From: Sphingobacteriales bacterium
GTDB lineage: Bacteria; Bacteroidota; Bacteroidia; Chitinophagales; Chitinophagaceae
NCBI GenBank assembly: GCA_004294195.1
Contig: REAQ01000046.1
Location: 1 to 6,489 of the forward strand
Length of the DNA: 6,489 nt
Direction: 5' to 3'
Part shown: in pieces, positions 1-6,489 of the stretch
Position numbering within the stretch: position 1 is the stretch's first letter
Layout: every line of letters starts with the position of its first letter
The notes under the pieces: model-generated
Told to the model about the DNA's origin: nothing
Databases searched by the model: none
The model's input: the letters and a program-made list of their open reading frames with translations, nothing else
Translations under genes and position numbers: made by a program

Positions 1-2
1 CA

Positions 3-842
3 ACACCGGGCCGTTTATTGGATTTAATTCAGCAGAAACATATATCGCTGGATCATGTAGAGAAGTTTGTATTGGATGAAGCAGACCGAATGTTGGATTT
101 GGGTTTTATCCATGATGTGAAGAGGATCGTGGCTAAGCTTCCTATGCAGCGCCAAACGCTTTTCTTCTCTGCCACCATGCCTCCAGAGATCGCGAGACTG
201 GCCAACACTATTTTGCAGAATCCTGTGAAGGTGGAAGTAACGCCGGTATCATCTACTGCGGAAACTGTAGTGCAAGCCATGTATTATGTAGACAAGGCCG
301 ATAAACGCAAACTCCTGGTACATCTTCTGAAAGAAGGTGGCATTGAAAGGGTGCTTGTGTTTACCCGAACCAAACATGGTGCGGATCGTGTAACCCGTGA
401 CCTGAACAAGGCCGGCATTTTTTCTGAGGCCATCCATGGAGATAAATCCCAACAGGCACGTCAACGTGCATTGACTAATTTCAAGAATGGTAAGTCGAGG
501 GTATTGGTAGCTACAGACATCGCCGCAAGGGGTATTGATGTAGACAACCTGACCCACGTGATCAATTATGAACTCCCGAATGTACCTGAAACATATGTGC
601 ATCGTATTGGCCGTACCGGCCGTGCGGGCGCAACAGGAATCGCTTTAAGCTTTTGCGATGCAGAAGAGAAAGAATACCTGAGGGATATCAATCGCCTTGT
701 AAAGGTGGGTATTCCCATTGTGTCTGATCATCCATTCCATTTAGAAATGGCAAAAGCACCGGTGATGTCTGATGCCAAACCCGGCAGTGGACCATCTATG
801 GCGCGCAGGGGTATGCGACGTAAAGAGTTTCGCCAACGTTAA
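3..842 (+). CDS. DEAD-box ATP-dependent RNA helicase, RhlE-like (5' end missing)
   Basis: This is the C-terminal part of an RNA-unwinding ATPase that acts on structured RNA, probably in ribosome assembly or mRNA decay. The reading frame is already open at base 3, where TPGRLLDL (motif Ib) is read, so the gene begins outside the window and the TTG at 18 is not its start. Visible motifs in order: DEAD (motif II, bases 75-86), SAT (motif III, 168-176), VLVFTRTK (motif IV), [10 protein letters not shown] (motif V, 510-539) and [10 protein letters not shown] (motif VI, 600-629). The Q motif and Walker A lie upstream of the edge. After the helicase core there is only a short basic tail, rich in Arg near the stop, which fits an RhlE-type protein with a short C-terminal extension. 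The stop at 840-842 lies four bases before a long hairpin. DEAD-box identity is certain; the RhlE subgroup assignment is an inference from overall similarity. Confidence 0.95.
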   Translation, partial: TPGRLLDLIQQKHISLDHVEKFVLDEADRMLDLGFIHDVKRIVAKLPMQRQTLFFSATMPPEIARLANTILQNPVKVEVTPVSSTAETVVQAMYYVDKADKRKLLVHLLKEGGIERVLVFTRTKHGADRVTRDLNKAGIFSEAIHGDKSQQARQRALTNFKNGKSRVLVATDIAARGIDVDNLTHVINYELPNVPETYVHRIGRTGRAGATGIALSFCDAEEKEYLRDINRLVKVGIPIVSDHPFHLEMAKAPVMSDAKPGSGPSMARRGMRRKEFRQR

Positions 843-846
843 ACGA

Positions 847-916
847 GGCATTAAGGCATATGGCATTTGGCACTGGCGGGATCTCGCTAGTGCCAAATGC
901 CATATGCCTTAATGCC
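847..916. terminator. Long near-perfect hairpin between convergent genes; candidate bidirectional terminator or REP-like element
   Basis: Bases 847-878 and 885-916 are inverted copies of each other over 32 bp, with a single G:T position (875 against 888) and a six-base loop (879-884). The left arm starts four bases after the helicase stop. The right arm ends two bases before the TAG at 919-921 that would close the frame-corrected transglutaminase gene. That placement fits a shared terminator for two convergent transcripts. Neither strand has a clear run of T after the stem, and the stem is far longer than a usual intrinsic terminator, so a REP-like palindromic repeat or an RNA-end-protecting structure is also possible. 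Each arm is built from GGCA units spaced 7-8 bases apart (847, 855, 862 and 869 in the left arm). Confidence 0.8.
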
Positions 917-918
917 TA

Positions 919-1020
919 CTACTGCTGCTGCTGCGCTTGGATTTCTTCGCGTTCTTTTGCAGTGGCTATTTTTTCCATCTGCACGCGGTTCGTCTCCTCA
1001 AAGGTCATACCGTCTTCATA
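919..1020 (-). pseudogene. Out-of-frame 3' tail of the transglutaminase-like gene
   Basis: Reading the minus strand from 1020 down to the TAG at 919-921 gives 33 codons that look like real protein: YEDGMTFEETNRVQMEK, then an Ala/Lys/Glu-rich stretch ending in QAQQQQ. A GYEDG-x-x-FEE-x-N-x-VQM tail is what I remember at the C-terminus of close Bacteroidota relatives of the upstream transglutaminase. In this window it is one frame away from the main reading frame, which stops at 1016. Joining the two requires one extra base to be removed, or a lost segment of 3n+2 bases to be restored, somewhere around 1018-1050. The joined product would have about 306 residues. It ends two bases from the hairpin, which supports this being the ancestral gene end. 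It could be a true mutation or an assembly error; the sequence alone cannot tell. Confidence 0.72.
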
Positions 1021-1840
1021 TCCCGTAAAGATCCTGCGGGGAGCTGCCCTTGTAACTTCCCTTTACCACAGAACAGTCAGTAAAGTTGCGGCCCACGGCA
1101 AGTTTAACGTGCTTGTCTTCTACCCATACATTGTTGGTGGGATCGATGCCGGCCCAACCATAACCTGGCAGCCAGGCCTCCACCCATGCATGTGTAGCGC
1201 CTTCACCGCGCATGCCATTTTTGTGCGGACAAATGTATCCACTGACGTATCGGCAAGGGATATCCATCGTTCGCAGAATTTGTAACATCAGATGTGCAAA
1301 GTCCTGGCACACACCGCTGCGAATTTCCATGATCTCATCTACCGTTGTTTCAATAGTGGTGATGCCCTTGGAGTAGGTGAAGTTTTCGTAAATATATTTA
1401 TTGCAATCCTGTACAATTGAGGCTACTGATTTCTGCGGATCGAAGATCTGGTTGCAAATCTCCTGGATCTGGTCCTGCTTCTCGATGAGTTCAGGCCTCG
1501 TGAGTTCCAGATGCTGTAGTTTGTTTTGAATTTCTGCATTCAGCTGCTGCCATGTTGGCTCCCAGAATCCAATTCCAGGCACCTCGTAATTGAGTCTGAT
1601 CAACAGCCTGCTTTCAATGGACAGGCGAAGGTGAGGCTCAACGATGCTGAATAACCCTGCTTTGTTGCCCCAATAGTCTTTGAATACATGTACGTCAGGG
1701 TGATGGCTGATGATGAGCTCATGCTGCAGTACTTCAAGATCCTCGCCTAGATAAGGGAAGATCCTGATCTCATTCACGCTTTCATGTACGGGTCTATCGT
1801 ATTCGTATTTCGTAATGTGGATGATCCGGAAAACAGACAT
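1016..1840 (-). CDS. Transglutaminase-like cysteine protease family protein, third gene of the operon (C-terminus apparently frameshifted)
   Basis: A bacterial transglutaminase-like protein: papain-fold enzymes of this group cleave or transfer peptide or isopeptide bonds, and the substrate here is unknown. The N-terminal part (about residues 3-80, beginning with SVFRIIHITKYEYDRPV) is the beta-rich bacterial transglutaminase N domain. The catalytic core shows the full triad: Cys178 in RSGVCQDFAH, His217 in EGATHAWVEAW and Asp233 in GIDPTNN. The ATG at 1840 is preferred over an in-frame TTG two codons earlier; it lies eight bases after the alpha-E stop, implying cotranscription and perhaps translational coupling. 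No signal peptide or membrane segment is seen, so the protein is probably cytoplasmic. The reading frame ends abruptly after KGSYKGSSPQDLYGI, while another frame continues with a family-like tail to 919. The catalytic residues lie before the break, so activity could survive. Family assignment is firm; function is not known. Confidence 0.92.
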   Translation of the reverse strand: MSVFRIIHITKYEYDRPVHESVNEIRIFPYLGEDLEVLQHELIISHHPDVHVFKDYWGNKAGLFSIVEPHLRLSIESRLLIRLNYEVPGIGFWEPTWQQLNAEIQNKLQHLELTRPELIEKQDQIQEICNQIFDPQKSVASIVQDCNKYIYENFTYSKGITTIETTVDEIMEIRSGVCQDFAHLMLQILRTMDIPCRYVSGYICPHKNGMRGEGATHAWVEAWLPGYGWAGIDPTNNVWVEDKHVKLAVGRNFTDCSVVKGSYKGSSPQDLYGI

Positions 1841-1848
1841 GTTCAAAC

Positions 1849-2784
1849 TTAAGAATAAGAGAAATAGGTTTGGCTCAGCGCCCAGGCAAATTCACGAAGA
1901 TGGTTACCCGTTTGTTTCAGAAACGCGGGCGCACCCATTCCACGGATCGTTTGCACATCAGCAAACTCAACGCTGGAGCAGATCCTGCCATATTGCCTTC
2001 TGAGACCTTCAGGGTCTTCCGGACTGTTTTCTTCGATGATGTTATCGAGGTATTTACGGATCCTTTGCAAACAGTACATCACAGAATGAGGGAATGTATC
2101 ATTGATGACCACCTGGTGAATCACGTTGTCATTGGCTTCGTTACTCCGGTAGTTCTTCAGGTGAAACTCATAACCAGACAACGAGAATAAAACACCTCGC
2201 CAGTACAAGATATCCTTTTCTTCGCTCAAATCATTGTCAATCATTTGTTGCTCCATCAGATCAATGGTCATGAGGCAGCGCTCCAAATATTTTCCGAGAT
2301 TCATGAAGTTCCATGACATGCCGCGTGACATCGTACTGTCTACAATACCCGTGAACAACAGACAGTTTTTTAATAGTCGCTCCACGGCCGGGATCTGTTG
2401 ATTGGTCTTGAGTTGTGAAGAAAGCTGATGGTCATACATCATATGGTACATGAAGTTCACCTGTTCCCAAACTTCTTTGGTAAGGTGATCCTGCATACCT
2501 CTTGCATTCTCCCTCGCCTTGGTCAATACGATGCGGAGGGAGTTGGCGTTCCTGCTGTCCATCAGGATATGTTCCAGGATCTGGTCAGCATCTTTTTCCA
2601 TTTCAGCTTTCTCCGCTTTCGGGAGATAAGAAAAAATTTCAAGGATGGTCTTCCAGCTGTTGTTGGCGTAAGGACCGCGGTCCAACGACAATACATAGGT
2701 TGTATGCAAGATCCTCAACAGGCCTTCAGACCTTTCAATGTATCGGGAAATCCAGAATAGTGCGTCAGCGCTTCTACTTAACAT
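1849..2784 (-). CDS. Alpha-E domain-containing protein (DUF403), second gene of the operon
   Basis: A 311-residue all-alpha protein of the alpha-E family, named for its helices and conserved glutamates. The opening MLSRSADALFWISRYIERSE is the diagnostic N-terminal signature (relatives read roughly MLSR-x-A-x-x-L-x-W-x-x-R-Y-x-E-R-A). A second typical segment, MSRGMSWNFMNLGKYLERC, lies near the middle. No signal peptide or transmembrane segment is evident. The family has no established biochemical activity; it is found almost only beside, or fused to, circularly permuted ATP-grasp proteins, so a role as partner or scaffold for that enzyme is inferred. The ATG at 2784 starts exactly at the conserved MLSR, 18 bases after the ATP-grasp stop, and the gene ends eight bases before the transglutaminase start. 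Length and motifs are intact, with no sign of decay. Confidence 0.95.
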   Translation of the reverse strand: MLSRSADALFWISRYIERSEGLLRILHTTYVLSLDRGPYANNSWKTILEIFSYLPKAEKAEMEKDADQILEHILMDSRNANSLRIVLTKARENARGMQDHLTKEVWEQVNFMYHMMYDHQLSSQLKTNQQIPAVERLLKNCLLFTGIVDSTMSRGMSWNFMNLGKYLERCLMTIDLMEQQMIDNDLSEEKDILYWRGVLFSLSGYEFHLKNYRSNEANDNVIHQVVINDTFPHSVMYCLQRIRKYLDNIIEENSPEDPEGLRRQYGRICSSVEFADVQTIRGMGAPAFLKQTGNHLREFAWALSQTYFSYS

Positions 2785-2802
2785 CTTCAGAAATTCAGTT
2801 GG

Positions 2803-4248
2803 TTATTGATCAATCACCCAGGTGTCTTTGCTTCCCCCGCCTTGCGAAGAGTTCACCACCAGCGAACCTTGCTTCAGTGCCACACGGGTTAATCCACCGG
2901 GAACGATGTGCATGCCCGAAGGGCCACACAAAGCATAGGGCCGAAGATCCACGTGGCGGCTCTGTATCTTTCCATCCAGAAAACAGGGAACGGTAGAAAG
3001 CTTAATGATAGGCTGAGCAATGAACTCTCGGGGATTCTCTTCCACCTTCAACCTGAATTCTTCAACCTCCTTCTCCGTTGCCTTGTTGCCCATCAACATG
3101 CCGTATCCGCCCGACTGGTTGGTGCGTTTCAACACCATTTGTTCAATATTATTAAAGACATATTCCCGAGAACCCTCGTCTGTCATCAGGTAGGTAGGTA
3201 CGTTGGGTAATATCGGCTCTTCATTTAAGTAGTACCTGATCATTGCAGGCACATACGCATAAACGGCTTTATCATCGGCCACACCATTTCCGATGGCGTT
3301 GACAATGGCTACGTTTCCTTTTCTATATGCACCAATGAGACCCGCTACGCCCAGAATACTTCCTGGATTGAAAGTAATGGGATCGAGGAACTCATCGTCC
3401 ACCCTCCGGTAGATCACATCTACCTGCTGATGACCGCGGGTGGTTTTCATATATACTTTATGGTTGTTTACCACCAGATCCCTGCCTTCTACCAGGGGAA
3501 TACCCATTTGACGGGCCAGGAATGTATGTTCATAATAGGCTGAGTTGTAAATGCCTGGCGTAAGAATGACGGCAACGGGATCACGCACGGGCCGTGGTGA
3601 GAGAGACAGTAAGATGGAGTGCAACAGCAAAGGATAATTGTTCACCATGCGCACCTGGCTGGTGTTCACGAGGTCTGGGAACAAGCGCTTGGTGACCTCT
3701 CGGTTCTCCAGCATATAAGAAACACCAGAAGGTGTGCGGAGATTATCTTCCAGGATATAGAAGGTGCCATTGTCTCCGCGAATCAGATCGATACCCGATA
3801 TGTGTACATATATATTATTGGGCACATCGATCCCAAAGACTTCGCGCGTGAAATGCGGACAGGAAGCGATCAGCCATGATGGCACGATATTGTCTTTCAG
3901 GATCTGTTGATCATGATAAATATCGTGCAGGAACATGTTCAACGCTTTTAAACGTTGCTTGATGCCCGCTTCCACATGTTGCCATTCTTTTGCCGTGATA
4001 ATGCGGGGAATGATATCGAACGGAAAAATGCGTTCAATTCCTGCATCGTCACTATACACCGTGAAGGTGATGCCCTGACTCATGAACATTTCACTGGCCT
4101 GCTGGTGCAGTTGCGAAATGGTAGAGAAATCAAGATCGGCTAGTTTTTGGAATAAGGGCTGATAGTGAGAGCGAAGCATGGCTTTATCCATCATTTCGTC
4201 CCATGAATAATCATGGCTGTACCCTTGGAGTAATTCTTCTACAGTCAT
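2803..4248 (-). CDS. Circularly permuted ATP-grasp type 2 protein (DUF404/DUF407), first gene of the operon
   Basis: A 481-residue predicted ATP-dependent carboxylate-amine ligase of the circularly permuted ATP-grasp class, probably cytoplasmic. ATP-grasp enzymes activate a carboxylate as acyl phosphate and join it to an amine, so a peptide-bond-forming role is inferred; the true substrate is unknown. Recognisable blocks in order: EDNLRTPSGVSY (residues 167-178), NAIGNGVADDKA (from 317), SGGYGM (379-384, glycine-rich nucleotide-binding loop), HVDLRP (432-437) and NSSQGGGSKDTW (466-477), the last being the C-terminal family hallmark. Length is normal for the stand-alone form without a fused alpha-E domain. 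The ATG at 4248 gives MTVEELLQGY, and no better start is seen upstream. It leads the operon with alpha-E and transglutaminase genes behind it, and its leader contains a terminator-like hairpin about 15 bases before the start. All key motifs look intact. Confidence 0.96.
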   Translation of the reverse strand: MTVEELLQGYSHDYSWDEMMDKAMLRSHYQPLFQKLADLDFSTISQLHQQASEMFMSQGITFTVYSDDAGIERIFPFDIIPRIITAKEWQHVEAGIKQRLKALNMFLHDIYHDQQILKDNIVPSWLIASCPHFTREVFGIDVPNNIYVHISGIDLIRGDNGTFYILEDNLRTPSGVSYMLENREVTKRLFPDLVNTSQVRMVNNYPLLLHSILLSLSPRPVRDPVAVILTPGIYNSAYYEHTFLARQMGIPLVEGRDLVVNNHKVYMKTTRGHQQVDVIYRRVDDEFLDPITFNPGSILGVAGLIGAYRKGNVAIVNAIGNGVADDKAVYAYVPAMIRYYLNEEPILPNVPTYLMTDEGSREYVFNNIEQMVLKRTNQSGGYGMLMGNKATEKEVEEFRLKVEENPREFIAQPIIKLSTVPCFLDGKIQSRHVDLRPYALCGPSGMHIVPGGLTRVALKQGSLVVNSSQGGGSKDTWVIDQ

Positions 4249-4263
4249 ACCTAATACTTAAAT

Positions 4264-4289
4264 AAAAAGGCCGCTGCCCTGGCAGCGCC
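4264..4289 (-). terminator. Terminator-like hairpin in the 5' leader of the ATP-grasp operon; possible attenuator
   Basis: Read on the minus strand, GGCGCTGCC and GGCAGCGGCC can pair as an eight- to nine-base-pair GC-rich stem with a one-base bulge and a tight loop, followed directly by CC and five T (4268-4264). This is the shape of an intrinsic terminator. It lies about 15 bases before the ATP-grasp start codon, too close for a separate promoter between them, and there is no minus-strand gene upstream in the window that it would terminate. It may therefore act as a leader attenuator or simply as a structured 5' end. The bulge and tight loop reduce confidence. Confidence 0.45.
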
Positions 4290-4320
4290 TGGACAATCAG
4301 CCTAAATAAGTTGGGTCATA

Positions 4321-4334
4321 AACTTCAGGAAGTT
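4321..4334. promoter_or_regulatory. Small perfect palindrome, possible operator
   Basis: AACTTC-AG-GAAGTT is a perfect six-base inverted repeat with a two-base centre, located midway between the two divergent genes where a dimeric regulator could affect both. A single dyad of this size can arise by chance in a region this long, and no regulator gene is nearby, so this is only a candidate. Confidence 0.22.
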
Positions 4335-4385
4335 ATACATTTCCATCGAAAGAACAACTATTTTTTGGCATCCAATAAAAAATGA

Positions 4386-6489
4386 ATGTTTATGCGTTTA
4401 GGCGGAAAATGGCTGCTACTGCTTTTGATGTCTTCTACTGTTGTTGGTCAATCCAGGCAGGAGCGAAACCTGACGGGCCAGATCCAGATCGTGACCAATG
4501 CCAATGGTCAGCAACTCGGTTATTCAAAAGCTTCGGGTGTTAGTATCCTGACGGTAGACGGTCTTGCCTTTAAGGATCTCAACAAGAATGGTAAGCTCGA
4601 TGTATATGAAGACTGGCGCAAGCCCTTTGATGTGCGAGCGAGAGACCTTGCTTCAAAAATGACCATTGAACAAATTGCGGGTCTGATGTTATACAGCGGG
4701 CACCAGGCAGTACCTGCCGGTCCCCGTGGCTTTGGTGGTGTGAACAGCTATGGTGGCAAGCCATTTGCAGAAAGCGGTGCGAAGGCTTCTGACCTTACAG
4801 ATCAACAAAAGAAATTTCTGACCACAGATAATTTGCGGCATGTGCTAATGACCTCTGTGGAATCGCCAGCCGTTGCAGCCGAGTGGAACAACAATATACA
4901 AGCTCTTGTGGAAGGAAGCGGTCTTGGCATTCCTGCCAATACCAGCTCTGATCCGCGACACAATGCGGCCATCACTGCGGAGTTTAATGCAGGAGCGGGT
5001 GGCACCATTTCTCTTTGGCCCGAGACGGTTGGATTGGCCTGTACTTTTGATCCGGGTATTGTGAAAAGGTTTGGCGAGATCGCGGCTAAGGAGTATCGTG
5101 CGTTAGGGATTGCAACAGCTTTATCTCCGCAGATCGATCTGGCTACTGAGCCCAGGTGGAATCGATTCCCTGGCACTTTTGGTGAAGATCCATTGTTGGC
5201 CACGGATATGGCCCGGGCCTATGTGGATGGGTTTCAGACATCGAGTGGGAAAGACGAGATCAAGAATGGCTGGGGTTACACCAGTGTGAATACGATGGTG
5301 AAGCACTGGCCGGGTGGCGGAAGTGGAGAAAGTGGACGGGATGCGCATTTTGCCTATGGAAAGTATGCAGTGTATCCTGGCAATAGTTTTGAAACCCATC
5401 TCCTGCCCTTCACCAAAGGTGCTTTTGCCTTACAGGGAAAAACGGGCATGGCCGCTGCGGTGATGCCTTATTATACGATCTCTTTTGACCAGGACAAAGT
5501 GAACAAGGAGAATGTAGGGAACGCGTATAATAAATACCTGATCACGGATCTGCTGAGGGGAAAATATAAGTACGATGGCGTGATTTGTACAGACTGGCTC
5601 GTGATTGGCGATCTCGGAAAATCTGTGGACCAGTTTGCGGGCAAGCCCTGGGGCTATGAAACAAAGACACTGGCTGAGAAGCATTATAAAGCATTGATAG
5701 CCGGGGTTGATCAGTTCGGCGGGAACAATGCTTCTGCGCCAGTGATTGAAGCGTATCAATTGGGTGTGAAAGAATATGGCGAAGCCTTCATGCGCAAACG
5801 CTTTGAACAAAGTGCGGTGCGCTTGCTGATGAATATTTTCCGCGCTGGATTGTTTGAAAATCCCTATCTGAATCCTGCAGGTTCTGCTGCATTGGTAGGT
5901 AACGCTTCGTTTATGCGTGAGGGTTATGATGCACAACTGAAGAGCATAGTGATGCTGAAGAATGCTAAACAGACGCTTCCACTTAAAGGACGTAAAACAG
6001 TTTATGTTCCCAAGATAAAGACACCATCTGTGAAGAACTGGTTTGGCCAGGCCAATCCGGAAAAGATCGATTATCCGGTGAACCTTGACCAGGTACGCAA
6101 GTATTATGATGTAACAGACGATCCCGCAAAGGCCGATGCGGCGCTGGTGTTTGTGAAAGGACCGATGGCTAATCCGGGATATGATGGAGATGATAAGAAG
6201 AACGGCGGCAACGGATATATTCCCGTGAGCCTGCAGTACCGTCCGTATACGGCTACCCTTGCCCGTGAGAAAAGCATTGCCGCTGGTGATCCGCTAGAGC
6301 CTGGGCTGGATAACAGAAGTTACAAAGGCAAGACCGTGAACACCGCGAATTCCAATGATCTCGATGTGATCCTAGATACCAAAAAGCAGATGAATGGCAA
6401 GCCTGTAATCGTGATCATGAGCCTCAGCAACCCGGCTGTGGTGGCGGAGTTTGAGAAAGAGGTGGATGGCATCATGATCGGCTTTGGTG
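4386..6489 (+). CDS. Secreted glycoside hydrolase family 3 enzyme, beta-glucosidase/beta-xylosidase type (3' end missing)
   Basis: A retaining exo-beta-glycosidase that removes terminal sugars from oligosaccharides, with exact specificity unknown. The open frame runs about 701 codons off the right edge. An N-terminal signal peptide (basic start, then KWLLLLLMSSTVVGQS) predicts export; no lipobox cysteine follows, so a periplasmic or secreted enzyme is likely. Family 3 features: an EF-hand-like loop DLNKNGKLDVYE (residues 64-75), the barrel signature RWNRFPGTFGEDP (257-269), the substrate-binding KHWPGGG (from 306), and the predicted nucleophile Asp403 in YDGVICTDW. The alpha/beta sandwich domain begins near residue 520 (SIVMLKNAKQTLPLKG) and is cut after EKEVDGIMIGFG. 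An in-frame TGA at 4383-4385 limits the start to ATG 4386 or ATG 4392. The first has the A-rich upstream context; the second would shorten the protein by two residues. It is divergent from the ATP-grasp operon, with no obvious functional tie. Confidence 0.93.
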   Translation, partial: MFMRLGGKWLLLLLMSSTVVGQSRQERNLTGQIQIVTNANGQQLGYSKASGVSILTVDGLAFKDLNKNGKLDVYEDWRKPFDVRARDLASKMTIEQIAGLMLYSGHQAVPAGPRGFGGVNSYGGKPFAESGAKASDLTDQQKKFLTTDNLRHVLMTSVESPAVAAEWNNNIQALVEGSGLGIPANTSSDPRHNAAITAEFNAGAGGTISLWPETVGLACTFDPGIVKRFGEIAAKEYRALGIATALSPQIDLATEPRWNRFPGTFGEDPLLATDMARAYVDGFQTSSGKDEIKNGWGYTSVNTMVKHWPGGGSGESGRDAHFAYGKYAVYPGNSFETHLLPFTKGAFALQGKTGMAAAVMPYYTISFDQDKVNKENVGNAYNKYLITDLLRGKYKYDGVICTDWLVIGDLGKSVDQFAGKPWGYETKTLAEKHYKALIAGVDQFGGNNASAPVIEAYQLGVKEYGEAFMRKRFEQSAVRLLMNIFRAGLFENPYLNPAGSAALVGNASFMREGYDAQLKSIVMLKNAKQTLPLKGRKTVYVPKIKTPSVKNWFGQANPEKIDYPVNLDQVRKYYDVTDDPAKADAALVFVKGPMANPGYDGDDKKNGGNGYIPVSLQYRPYTATLAREKSIAAGDPLEPGLDNRSYKGKTVNTANSNDLDVILDTKKQMNGKPVIVIMSLSNPAVVAEFEKEVDGIMIGFG

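Larger units (their letters stand above)
4249..4385. promoter_or_regulatory. Divergent intergenic region between the ATP-grasp operon and the GH3 gene
   Basis: These 137 A/T-rich bases must hold the promoters of both the minus-strand operon and the plus-strand glycoside hydrolase. I found no convincing Bacteroidota promoter (TTTG, about 19-21 bases, TAnnTTTG) on either strand. The nearest plus-strand match is TATTTTTTG at 4359-4367, which has one T too many and no good upstream TTTG. No Shine-Dalgarno sequence precedes either start, as is usual in this phylum. Two structured elements inside it are listed separately. Confidence 0.5.

Noticed and set aside
922..933. Four CTG triplets in a row as a microsatellite
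   Set aside because: Too short to be a meaningful repeat tract; it simply encodes the QQQQ end of the frame-shifted transglutaminase tail.
860..1285. Plus-strand open frame of 141 codons over the transglutaminase 3' region
   Set aside because: It runs antisense to the catalytic His and Asp region of the transglutaminase-like gene, has a low-complexity Cys-rich start from the CTG repeat, starts inside the hairpin and resembles no family.
1841..1846. TTG start for the transglutaminase gene two codons before the ATG
   Set aside because: The ATG at 1840 begins at the conserved MSVFRIIHITKY block, and TTG starts are much rarer.
2428..2996. Two overlapping plus-strand open frames across the alpha-E and ATP-grasp genes
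   Set aside because: They are antisense to two genes with intact hallmark motifs, and their translations show no family features.
4359..4367. TATTTTTTG as a Bacteroidota -7 promoter element for the GH3 gene
   Set aside because: It has one T too many for TAnnTTTG, there is no matching upstream TTTG at the right spacing, and poly-T stretches are common in such regions.
4802..5203. Minus-strand open frame of 133 codons inside the GH3 gene
   Set aside because: It lies wholly antisense to well-conserved GH3 barrel sequence, including most of the RWNRFPGTFGEDP region, and its translation has no recognisable domain.
5430..5936. Minus-strand open frame of 168 codons inside the GH3 gene
   Set aside because: It is antisense to the region holding the GH3 nucleophile, its protein looks like a frame shadow, and it has no plausible start context.

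Overview
The window looks like chromosomal DNA of a Bacteroidota bacterium, most likely of the Chitinophaga/Niastella type (order Chitinophagales). This is inferred from protein flavour, moderate GC, A/T-rich start regions without Shine-Dalgarno sequences, and a secreted glycoside hydrolase; no rRNA or marker gene confirms it. There is no tRNA, rRNA, insertion sequence, CRISPR array or phage gene.

Layout from left to right: (1) the C-terminal two thirds of a DEAD-box RNA helicase (RhlE-like) on the plus strand, cut by the left edge. (2) A very long near-perfect hairpin (847-916) between convergent genes. (3) A three-gene minus-strand operon, read right to left: a circularly permuted ATP-grasp protein (4248-2803), an alpha-E domain protein (2784-1849) and a transglutaminase-like cysteine protease homologue (1840-1016, with its natural end probably at 919 in another frame). 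(4) A 137-base divergent intergenic region (4249-4385) with a terminator-like hairpin in the operon leader and a small palindrome. (5) A secreted family 3 glycoside hydrolase on the plus strand, cut by the right edge.

The operon is the most interesting content. The same trio (CP-ATP-grasp, alpha-E, transglutaminase-like) recurs in many bacteria, including what I recall as Rv2411c-Rv2409c of Mycobacterium tuberculosis, and in some genomes it sits beside the proteasome-like peptidase Anbu. Its substrate is unknown. Comparative genomics has proposed peptide ligation by the ATP-grasp enzyme coupled to peptide cleavage or transfer by the transglutaminase-like enzyme. Here the transglutaminase gene carries an apparent frame disruption near its 3' end. 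The other frame continues for more than 33 plausible residues and stops right at the hairpin, so the annotated C-terminus is probably truncated, by real mutation or by sequencing error.

The helicase and the glycoside hydrolase look like ordinary neighbours with no evident functional link to the operon.
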